Shown here piece after piece: positions 5,745 through 12,164 of a stretch of DNA of 12,501 nucleotides; positions within the stretch are counted from its first letter, which is position 1, and each line of letters starts with the position of its first letter. The position numbers and the translations under genes were made by a program. The notes under the pieces were generated by a model. That model had not been told where the DNA came from. It worked only from the letters and a program-made list of their open reading frames with translations, and made no database searches. Origin of the DNA: Bacillota bacterium (lineage in GTDB: Bacteria > Bacillota > Clostridia > Lachnospirales > Lachnospiraceae); NCBI GenBank assembly GCA_023458855.1, contig JAEWWQ010000454.1, forward strand, positions 1 to 12,501, written 5' to 3'.

Positions 5745-6503
5745 ATGGAAATTGAAAACCTGATTCACGAATATGGAGCATATGTTTTTCGCTATGCCCT
5801 GAAATTGACCTGCCATCCTCAGAAAGCGGAAGACATTGCCCAGGAAACTTTTATTCAGGTATGGAAAAATCTAAATCAGCTGAAAGAGGAAAAAGCAATT
5901 AAAAAATGGTTGCGTACAATATGTTTTCATTACTTTCTCATGGATTACCGTAAAAATGATACTAAAAAGGTAGTATACGTAGAAGACATAACGACCTTGG
6001 AACAGGAAGGAAGATTTCTCTTGAGGGAAAATCCATTACCTGATGAAGAGGTGTTAGTAGAAGAATCTGTGAAAGAGCTGCAGAACGGATGTTTCTATGC
6101 AATGGTAAGAAAGCTTACTTTGCGACAGAGAATTACATTTTCCCTGATTGATATGTTTGGTCTGTCAGCAGAGGAAGTTGCTGAAATACTGGAATTGTCG
6201 GAAGCAGCTACAAAGGGGCTTCTGCATAGGGCAAGAATGAATCTGGATGCTTTCTTTAGTGATCACTGTAATCTGCTTGATGCGAAGAACCCATGCAGTT
6301 GCAGGGCATGGATAGAATTCAGTAAGAGCAGAGAGAAAAACCAACAGGCAGCAAGGAAAATATTGGATATGCTGGAAGAAAAGTCTGGTACTTATAAGTT
6401 TAATCCGTCTGTCAGAGCGAAGATTCACTTTTTATACAGTAATATGCCAGATAAAAAGCCAGACACTGAGTGGTATCAGAGGACGATTTTATCTTTAAAA
6501 TGA
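5745..6503 (+). CDS. ECF-type sigma-70 family RNA polymerase sigma factor with cysteine-containing C-terminal extension
   Basis: A 252-residue sigma factor that would direct RNA polymerase to its own promoters. Region 2 spans about residues 8-72, with the core-binding and -10-melting segment AEDIAQETFIQVWKNL. Region 4 spans about residues 118-172, with the helix-turn-helix LSAEEVAEILELSEAATKGLLHRAR recognising -35 elements. Unlike minimal ECF factors it has about 80 extra residues. These start with H174-C175 and the NPC-S-C motif (C184, C186) and then become helical. This H/C cluster could bind zinc or sense redox state; that is inference. AGGAGG at 5731-5736 precedes the ATG by eight bases. 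The gene follows scpB by 20 bases, an unusual place for an ECF factor. No anti-sigma factor is recognisable nearby. Confidence 0.88.
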   Translation: MEIENLIHEYGAYVFRYALKLTCHPQKAEDIAQETFIQVWKNLNQLKEEKAIKKWLRTICFHYFLMDYRKNDTKKVVYVEDITTLEQEGRFLLRENPLPDEEVLVEESVKELQNGCFYAMVRKLTLRQRITFSLIDMFGLSAEEVAEILELSEAATKGLLHRARMNLDAFFSDHCNLLDAKNPCSCRAWIEFSKSREKNQQAARKILDMLEEKSGTYKFNPSVRAKIHFLYSNMPDKKPDTEWYQRTILSLK

Positions 6504-6516
6504 AATTAACGTATCT

Positions 6517-6545
6517 TTGAATCTTTTTATGCATCTATATATAAG
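6517..6545 (+). promoter_or_regulatory. Probable promoter of the cysteine-rich protein gene
   Basis: TTGAAT (6517-6522) and TATAAG (6540-6545) are spaced by 17 bases, in the gap after the sigma factor gene. Each hexamer differs from consensus at one or two positions. Predicted transcription would start around 6552 and leave a leader of about 30 bases with a strong AGGAGG site. Confidence 0.55.
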
Positions 6546-6583
6546 AACTTAAAAATATAGAGCATGAAAAGGAGGAAAAAATT

Positions 6584-6868
6584 ATGTTCGAATCAAGATG
6601 CGGGGTATGTTGTAATTCGTGTGAACGAAAAGGAAAGGTGAACTGTAAGGGATGTCTGCATATGGACAAACCTTTCTGGGGCGGTGTATGTGGTGTGAAA
6701 AGCTGCTGTGAGGACAGAAAGCTTCTCTTTTGTGGGCAGTGTGAAGAATTCCCTTGTGAAATGTTATCGAAGATGGGGAAAGAGCAGGGATATGATCCAA
6801 CTGTTAAGATAGAACAGTGCAGAAAATGGATGCTGGATTTTTGCTTTCAAGGTATAAAAAATATGTGA
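6584..6868 (+). CDS. Small cysteine-rich protein, DUF3795-like
   Basis: A 94-residue protein with 14 cysteines, almost all in the first 58 residues: C6, C9, C10, C13, C21, C24, C36, C41, C42, C50, C53 and C58, with C79 and C87 later. The pattern CGVCCNSC, CKGC, CGVKSCC, CGQCEEFPC and the later basic-aromatic CRKWM are typical of the DUF3795 group, which is widespread in anaerobes and has no known activity. The spacing suggests bound zinc or iron-sulfur centres, in an otherwise soluble protein without signal peptide. An excellent ribosome binding site, AAAGGAGG, stands eight bases before the ATG at 6584. It has its own probable promoter and lies 39 bases before the truncated carboxypeptidase. 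No functional link with neighbours is evident. Confidence 0.8.
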   Translation: MFESRCGVCCNSCERKGKVNCKGCLHMDKPFWGGVCGVKSCCEDRKLLFCGQCEEFPCEMLSKMGKEQGYDPTVKIEQCRKWMLDFCFQGIKNM

Positions 6869-6907
6869 TAATCATATGTTTTAAGAAAAGAATTGTTAGG
6901 CTGTAAC

Positions 6908-7726
6908 ATGGATAGATGCATCAAACATAAAAAAAGACACACAATCAGTTACTATCTGATAAGTGCATTTGTTATTATGGCTGCTTTGATTTGCGGAAGC
7001 ATCGGAAATACCGTACAAGCTGAAGAAAATATTGATTTTGAAGAAACGTTATACGCTCGGGCTGCAGTATTAATGGATGCAGAGTCCGGGCGTATTTTAT
7101 ACGGAAAAAATGAAAAAGAAATCATGCCTATGGCAAGCACAACGAAAATCATGACATGTATACTGGCATTAGAAAACGGCAATCCGGATGACCTTGTTAA
7201 AGTTAGTAATTATGCTTCCACAATGCCAAAAGTAAAGTTATATGTAAGGGAAGGAGAATATTATCGACTGGGAGACCTGCTGTATTCACTGATGTTAGAA
7301 TCGCATAATGACAGTGCTGTAGTGATAGCAGAGCATATTAGTGGAAGTGTAGAGGGCTTTGCGGAATTGATGAATCAAAAGGCACGGGATATTGGCTGTT
7401 ACAATACATATTTTATTACACCGAATGGATTGGATGCTACCAAAGGAGATAAGATACATTCCACGACAGCGGAAGATCTGGCACGTATTATGTCTTATTG
7501 TATTACCAGATCACCTCAGAAAGATGAGTTTGTAAAGATTACACAGACCGCCAATTATAGTTTTACGAATAAAAGGATCAATGAGAATGGTGACATAGCA
7601 AATGGGAGCCGTTCCTTTTCCTGCAGTAATCACAATGCATTCCTTTCCATGATGGAAGGTGCATTAAGCGGGAAAACAGGGTTTACAGGTAATGCAGGAG
7701 CTTTTGATATAATAGAACCAAAATAA
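6908..7726 (+). CDS. Truncated D-alanyl-D-alanine carboxypeptidase (peptidase S11, DacF-like), probable remnant
   Basis: A 272-residue S11 penicillin-binding protein. A basic N-terminus and hydrophobic helix (residues 7-32) form a signal peptide with likely cleavage after VQA. The catalytic motifs are all present: S77-T-T-K80, S132-H-N134 and K256-T-G258. The reading frame stops only 14 residues after KTG, with a non-family tail FDIIEPK. Intact family members of about 380-430 residues continue with the rest of the KTG sheet, a helix and the PBP5 C-terminal domain. No continuation was recognised in the other frames up to 7831, so a 3' deletion is more likely than a single frameshift. The ATG at 6908 is preferred over a TTG at 6893, but both have weak ribosome binding sites. 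It is probably inactive or a pseudogene. Confidence 0.85.
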   Translation: MDRCIKHKKRHTISYYLISAFVIMAALICGSIGNTVQAEENIDFEETLYARAAVLMDAESGRILYGKNEKEIMPMASTTKIMTCILALENGNPDDLVKVSNYASTMPKVKLYVREGEYYRLGDLLYSLMLESHNDSAVVIAEHISGSVEGFAELMNQKARDIGCYNTYFITPNGLDATKGDKIHSTTAEDLARIMSYCITRSPQKDEFVKITQTANYSFTNKRINENGDIANGSRSFSCSNHNAFLSMMEGALSGKTGFTGNAGAFDIIEPK

Positions 7727-7742
7727 AAGATTTCTTCGCTAT

Positions 7743-7760
7743 ATTTAAGCTAAATTTAAG
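7743..7760 (+). promoter_or_regulatory. Direct repeat, candidate response-regulator operator
   Basis: ATTTAAG occurs at 7743-7749 and again at 7754-7760, giving an exact 11-bp period, about one helical turn. OmpR-family regulators bind as head-to-tail dimers to such direct repeats. The pair ends 33 bases before a TATAAT that lacks a -35 element, a typical place for an activator. The regulator encoded at 9837 is the natural candidate, but this is inference from position and geometry. Confidence 0.4.
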
Positions 7761-7792
7761 ACAGATATGAAATGTATTTTATGTAGGTATCT

Positions 7793-7798
7793 TATAAT
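7793..7798 (+). promoter_or_regulatory. -10 element of the serine hydrolase gene
   Basis: A perfect TATAAT lies 33 bases before the hydrolase ATG. The position expected for the -35 at 17-bp spacing (7770-7775) reads AAATGT, which does not match, so the promoter may depend on an activator. Confidence 0.5.
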
Positions 7799-7831
7799 AC
7801 TTGGAAAAGCAAAAAAAGTGAGGAAATCATC

Positions 7832-9751
7832 ATGAAAAAATATTGGGTAAAATCAATAGCAGTAATGTTAGCGACAATAATGGTAATAGGTTCTGTTTCT
7901 TTGCATTCCATTAATATATTTGCAAAGAACGGAGTATACAAAGTATATGATGAAGAGAAGGATAAAACACCGTCGGGAATACCGATCCGGCAACTGGAAA
8001 ATGTAATAGATGATATGACTTTGGAGGTCATTGGAAAAACAGTAGCGGGAATGGCCGTTGCAGTAGCCAAGGATGGCAAAGTAGTATTTAAAAAGGGGTA
8101 TGGATTCAAAGATATTGAAAAAAGAATTCCGGTTGATCCTGAGAATACAGTATTTGAATTAGGGTCAACTACAAAGACTATGGTATGGGTGGCTGCAATG
8201 CAGCTATATGAAGAAGGTAAACTCGATCTGGAGGAAGATATCAGAACTTATCTGCCAAAAGATTTTGTTTCCAAAATGAAAGCTGAGAAAAAAATCACCA
8301 TGCTAAATCTAATGAATCATACAGCTGGGTTTGATGAGTATTTAATCGGTGTATTTAATGATAAGGACAATATGCTTGATTTAAAGGAATCATTATTGGA
8401 AGAAGAAGCGGAGCAATATTATGATCCGGGAAGTGTATGTACCTATTCCAATTATGGAGCGGGACTGGCGGGATATGTAGTAGAGTGTATCGCTGGGATG
8501 GATTTGTATGAATATGTGAGAAAGAATATATTGAAACCGGCAGGTATGAGTCATACAAGTATGCATCCGCTGCTTTCTGATAATGAATCGGCCTTAAATA
8601 ATAGGAGCAATGCTTATTCCTGTGAGGATGGAAAACTTGAAAAAGAAACACACACCTATGTAAGTATGTATCCGGCAGGTGCAGCAAATGGTACGGCATA
8701 CGATTTATTAAAATTTGGAATGCAGCTTTCTGCTAAAAGTGATAATGATCTATTTAAAAAGGAGACTACAGGGGAGGAATTATTCCAGACTACTTATCAG
8801 TCAGACAAGGCAATTGCAGGTGTGAGTCATGGCTTTTTTCAATATGAAGGAGCAAGTCCCACTTATTGGCACAACGGAGAGACAAACTACTTTAATACAT
8901 TTCTTGCAATTGTCCCGGAGCAGGATTTTGTAGTAGTTGCAGTAGCGAATACGGATGCCGGAGAGGATATTGTGCATCAGATTGGCTGGCATTTGGTTGG
9001 AAAACCGGCAGAAGAAATCAAAAAGCAGATGGAAGAGGAAGGTGCAGAAGCATTGACAAAAGACCTGCCGGATGTGGGTGAATTTACAGGTTCCTATCAG
9101 TCAGGCAGAATATGCCACAAGGGTATGTCCAAGATACTGTACACTTTTCCGTTTTATGATTTTTCAGTCAAAATGGCAGACGAACATGCATTATATATCA
9201 ATAAGGAGCGATATGAGCAGGTAGAAGCGGGGGTATTTGTTAATTGTAAAGATGGTACCCATGCCGCTTTTCATAAGATGGATAATGGAAAAATAAAGTT
9301 TACATATATCCAGGATTATTTCCGGGTATCATGGGAGGAAAAACTAATTGCATATATGATTATTTCAGTAGTGTCAATATTGCTGCTTAGCATGACCTTA
9401 CTTTTGATTCACTATATTTTCTGTTTTATGATGAGAAAGAAAGGGAGTGCAAAGTTATATGGTATGCCTTTTATAAATATTGCTGCAATCATGAGTTTCA
9501 TAGTGAATCTATTTATTTACTTAATTGAATTTAGTTCCGGTTACTATTTTTCACAGTTGAGATATCATGTATTTCTAAATATGGGGATTTGTATGGTTGG
9601 TATAATGGTATCTGTTCTAACAATAAAAAATATGCTTTCCGAGAAAGTAATAAATAAAAGAAGTAAGGTTCTGAACATCATATTTTCATTCAGTTGTATC
9701 GGATTTTTTTTAGTTTTGGGTATTTTAGGCATGTATAATCCATTATTATAA
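7832..9751 (+). CDS. Beta-lactamase/PBP-like serine hydrolase with C-terminal membrane domain
   Basis: A 639-residue protein. A signal peptide or anchor helix (residues 6-31) exports the catalytic domain. That domain, about residues 60-390, belongs to the class C beta-lactamase/penicillin-binding family (PF00144). It carries S112-T-T-K115 (nucleophile and base), Y205-S-N207 and H347-N-G349 in place of KTG. Residues 405-500 form a beta-rich connector. Four predicted membrane helices follow, at about residues 506-533, 543-565, 578-598 and 612-634, so the enzyme is tethered at both ends. The family includes peptidases, esterases and beta-lactamases; the exact substrate cannot be told, though peptidoglycan or a wall-active compound is likely. 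GAGG lies nine bases before the ATG. A response regulator and kinase follow, suggesting a regulated envelope-stress function. Confidence 0.9.
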   Translation: MKKYWVKSIAVMLATIMVIGSVSLHSINIFAKNGVYKVYDEEKDKTPSGIPIRQLENVIDDMTLEVIGKTVAGMAVAVAKDGKVVFKKGYGFKDIEKRIPVDPENTVFELGSTTKTMVWVAAMQLYEEGKLDLEEDIRTYLPKDFVSKMKAEKKITMLNLMNHTAGFDEYLIGVFNDKDNMLDLKESLLEEEAEQYYDPGSVCTYSNYGAGLAGYVVECIAGMDLYEYVRKNILKPAGMSHTSMHPLLSDNESALNNRSNAYSCEDGKLEKETHTYVSMYPAGAANGTAYDLLKFGMQLSAKSDNDLFKKETTGEELFQTTYQSDKAIAGVSHGFFQYEGASPTYWHNGETNYFNTFLAIVPEQDFVVVAVANTDAGEDIVHQIGWHLVGKPAEEIKKQMEEEGAEALTKDLPDVGEFTGSYQSGRICHKGMSKILYTFPFYDFSVKMADEHALYINKERYEQVEAGVFVNCKDGTHAAFHKMDNGKIKFTYIQDYFRVSWEEKLIAYMIISVVSILLLSMTLLLIHYIFCFMMRKKGSAKLYGMPFINIAAIMSFIVNLFIYLIEFSSGYYFSQLRYHVFLNMGICMVGIMVSVLTIKNMLSEKVINKRSKVLNIIFSFSCIGFFLVLGILGMYNPLL

Positions 9752-9785
9752 TGGATGACAGTTCCAAAATCGGCAGTGATTCGTG

Positions 9786-9796
9786 TATAATATAAT
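9786..9796 (+). promoter_or_regulatory. Overlapping -10 elements before the response regulator gene
   Basis: Two TATAAT hexamers share one T (9786-9791 and 9791-9796), about 40-50 bases before the regulator start. No good -35 hexamer is present at 16-18 bases for either. A secondary promoter for the two-component genes is possible, besides read-through from the hydrolase gene. Confidence 0.35.
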
Positions 9797-9836
9797 ATAC
9801 AAGCAGCAAAAAGAGGACGGGTGAGGGAGGATGTCG

Positions 9837-10535
9837 ATGAAAATACTTATTGCAGAGGATGAACAGGATTTTCGTTTACTTTTAATGGAGCAGCTTATGG
9901 GTGAGGGCTATAGCGTGTATCCGGCTCAAAATGGAATAGAAGCGCTTGCTGTATTCGAAAGGGAAATGATAGATATCTGTCTTTTGGATGTTATGATGCC
10001 TCAGTTGGATGGAATCAGCGTTATGAGAAAAATCAGAGAAAAGAGCAATGTACCCATCCTGTTTCTGACGGCAAGGGGGGAGGAAATAGACAGGATCCTT
10101 GGATTATCGCTTGGTGCAGATGATTATCTGGTAAAACCGTTCAGCATGGCGGAATTGAAAGCAAGGATCAGTGTATGGTATCGCCGCATGTGCATCAATG
10201 ACAGTGGGAAATCGACGGAAAATATTCTTGTCTGCGGTAAGATACAGGTCGACATATTAAGCGCAAGTGTTTATAAAGAACATAAAAAATTATCGCTGAA
10301 TGCCAAAGAATATAAAATGTTAGTATTCTTTATGGAAAATCAGAACCGGCTTCTTACAAAAAAACAGTTATATCACGCGGTATGGGGGGAAGAATATTTT
10401 TATGATGATAATACAATCATGGTACATATCAATCATCTGAGAAATAAAATCGAGGATAATCCAAAAGAACCGGAATATCTTACGACCTTTCGCGGTATCG
10501 GATATAAATTAGCAGCCAAAACAGATTTGAGTTAA
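9837..10535 (+). CDS. OmpR/PhoB-family response regulator
   Basis: A 232-residue DNA-binding response regulator, presumably phosphorylated by the kinase encoded just downstream. The receiver domain (about residues 1-115) has the acidic pair D8-E9, phospho-acceptor D51 in LLDVMMP, T78 in FLTAR and K100 in LVKPF, so all switch residues are in place. The C-terminal winged-helix domain (about residues 130-228) has LSLNAKEYKMLVFF, then the recognition-helix region NTIMVHINHLRNKI and the final hairpin TTFRGIGYKL. The ATG at 9837 is preferred. GGGAGG ends directly at an ATG at 9831, leaving no spacing there, but sits six bases before 9837, which also yields the usual MKILIAEDE start. The gene is 20 bases from the kinase gene and 85 bases after the hydrolase gene. 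Confidence 0.94.
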   Translation: MKILIAEDEQDFRLLLMEQLMGEGYSVYPAQNGIEALAVFEREMIDICLLDVMMPQLDGISVMRKIREKSNVPILFLTARGEEIDRILGLSLGADDYLVKPFSMAELKARISVWYRRMCINDSGKSTENILVCGKIQVDILSASVYKEHKKLSLNAKEYKMLVFFMENQNRLLTKKQLYHAVWGEEYFYDDNTIMVHINHLRNKIEDNPKEPEYLTTFRGIGYKLAAKTDLS

Positions 10536-10555
10536 GCAACACAAGAGGATAAGAT

Positions 10556-12010
10556 ATGCGGGAAAAGACGATAGCAGGAAAAATCAGAAAAAATAACGGA
10601 TATTTGTTTCTTATGTATTTACTGGTTTCTTTGCTGCCACTAGTTATATTGGATGTTCTAAGCAATTTTACGGAAAATAATTATATGAATGAACAATTTA
10701 AAGCAGAAAGTTTATTGTATGAGAGTTATTCGGAAATTGAATTTAAAGAAATTGAGAAACATGGCGGAACTGTGGATATTATAACGGATGACTTCCAGAG
10801 TATTCACTTGTGCGGGAAAAAACTGTGGACGGAAGGTGCTTTGAGTAAAGAAGAATATGCGAATATAATGTTGGAGATTGGAAATTCGGATGGAGCAGAT
10901 TCTGATTACCAATGTGATGCAGCATATAGTGAAAGAGGAAATTACTGGGTGATCGTATCATTTCCAAATGAACTCAGAATCTTATTTATGATAGGGATGA
11001 ATCTGGAAGGAGAAAACGCGAAATATGATATTATGATGCTGTGTATTGCTATTTTGGGATATCTGTTCCTGGTATTTTTGGTTTCTTTTATCAGTGCGAA
11101 AATAACGGCCCGCCAATTTACGAGGCCATTAAAGGAACTTAGCGGTTATACCAAAAGATTATCTCAAAATAAATATGATGACAGAATCCAGACAGTAATG
11201 GAAGGTGAATTTAAAGAGTTAAAAGAAGAATTTGATAAACTTTCTGATAGCCTGCAGTTAGAAAGAGAAAAACGAGAAAAACTGGAAATGGACAGGCAGA
11301 AAATATTAATGGAACTTTCCCATGATCTTAAGAATCCTCTGGCGTCGATACAGGGATATAGCGAAGTATTGCTGGAAAGTGAAAGTTTAGAGGAAGAAAA
11401 ACGAGAACAGTATTATAGAGTCCTCTATCAGAATAGTGTTCGTGCAAATCAGTTAATTACGGACTTATTTACATACGTAAGAACAGAAAATAAACGATTG
11501 ACATTACAAAAGAAAAAAGTTGATTTTTGTGAATTCATTACCAGACAGATACTTTTATATCAACCTGAAATAGAAAAGGCGGGAATGAATTTGGACTTTT
11601 CTCTTCCGCAGGAAAACAATATGATCTTATGTAATATGGATGAACTGCAAATGGAAAGAGTATTTTCCAATTTGATTGAGAACGCGATAAAATATAATGA
11701 TGCCGGAACAACTATTTATGTAAAAGCAGAAGAAATATCTGAGGAGGGAACATGGAAAGTTATAATTGGAGATAATGGAATCGGGATACCGGAACGATTG
11801 AGGGACACTATTTTTGAACCGTTTGTAAGAGTGGATGAAGCAAGAAATTCGAAAACAGGAGGAAGCGGACTTGGACTTGCGATTGTGAAGAATATTCTGG
11901 CGGCACATGGATTTGCAATACAGCTTGTGCCTTGCAGCAAAAATGAAGCAAATCAGAATGTGAACTGTGGCTGTCAGTTTTTAATTACATTAACAGCAGA
12001 GAGAAAGTAA
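10556..12010 (+). CDS. Membrane sensor histidine kinase (HAMP-HisKA-HATPase)
   Basis: A 484-residue sensor kinase that should phosphorylate the preceding regulator. Membrane helix 1 is at about residues 15-36. An extracellular sensor of about 120 residues follows (38-156), with no recognised fold and only two cysteines, C86 and C120, which could form a disulfide. Helix 2 (about residues 157-181) leads to a HAMP domain (about residues 182-235). The HisKA domain has H256 in ELSHDLKNPLASIQGY. The ATPase domain has the N-box SNLIENAIKYN (371-381), the G1 box DNGIGIP (406-412), FEPFVR and the G2 box GGSGLGLAIVKN (435-446). All catalytic motifs are intact. The start at 10556 has GAGG about eight bases upstream and is 20 bases from the regulator stop, so the two are co-transcribed. 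Confidence 0.94.
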   Translation: MREKTIAGKIRKNNGYLFLMYLLVSLLPLVILDVLSNFTENNYMNEQFKAESLLYESYSEIEFKEIEKHGGTVDIITDDFQSIHLCGKKLWTEGALSKEEYANIMLEIGNSDGADSDYQCDAAYSERGNYWVIVSFPNELRILFMIGMNLEGENAKYDIMMLCIAILGYLFLVFLVSFISAKITARQFTRPLKELSGYTKRLSQNKYDDRIQTVMEGEFKELKEEFDKLSDSLQLEREKREKLEMDRQKILMELSHDLKNPLASIQGYSEVLLESESLEEEKREQYYRVLYQNSVRANQLITDLFTYVRTENKRLTLQKKKVDFCEFITRQILLYQPEIEKAGMNLDFSLPQENNMILCNMDELQMERVFSNLIENAIKYNDAGTTIYVKAEEISEEGTWKVIIGDNGIGIPERLRDTIFEPFVRVDEARNSKTGGSGLGLAIVKNILAAHGFAIQLVPCSKNEANQNVNCGCQFLITLTAERK

Positions 12011-12014
12011 TTTG

Positions 12015-12039
12015 AAAACAGATAAATATAAACTGTTTT
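12015..12039 (+). terminator. Weak possible terminator after the histidine kinase gene
   Basis: AAAACAG (12015-12021) pairs with CTGTTTT (12033-12039) around an 11-nt AT-rich loop, beginning four bases after the kinase stop. The 3' arm itself supplies the T-run, but the stem has only two G-C pairs, so termination would be inefficient. Confidence 0.35.
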
Positions 12040-12041
12040 AC

Positions 12042-12069
12042 TTGAATTTATCACATAGTCTGCTATAAT
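12042..12069 (+). promoter_or_regulatory. Promoter of the flavodiiron protein gene
   Basis: TTGAAT (12042-12047) and a perfect TATAAT (12064-12069) are 16 bases apart, and the -10 is preceded by TGC, giving an extended -10. Predicted transcription starts near 12076 and leaves an AT-rich leader of about 80-90 bases. Confidence 0.75.
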
Positions 12070-12164
12070 TAATATTATTATATATTGGGTATAATAAATT
12101 GCATGGATGTATAAGAAAATTCCAATAAATATTTTACTAATTAAAAAGAATGGACATGATGTGT

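Noticed and set aside
6893..6907. TTG start for the truncated carboxypeptidase
   Set aside because: It adds five residues without a better ribosome binding site; the ATG at 6908 starts a normal signal peptide.
9831..9836. ATG at 9831 as start of the response regulator
   Set aside because: It touches the Shine-Dalgarno sequence with no spacer; the ATG at 9837 has a six-base spacing and the canonical family N-terminus.
12083..12127. TATTGG/CCAATA inverted repeat in the flavodiiron gene leader
   Set aside because: Only six AT-rich pairs enclosing 33 bases; expected by chance in such sequence.
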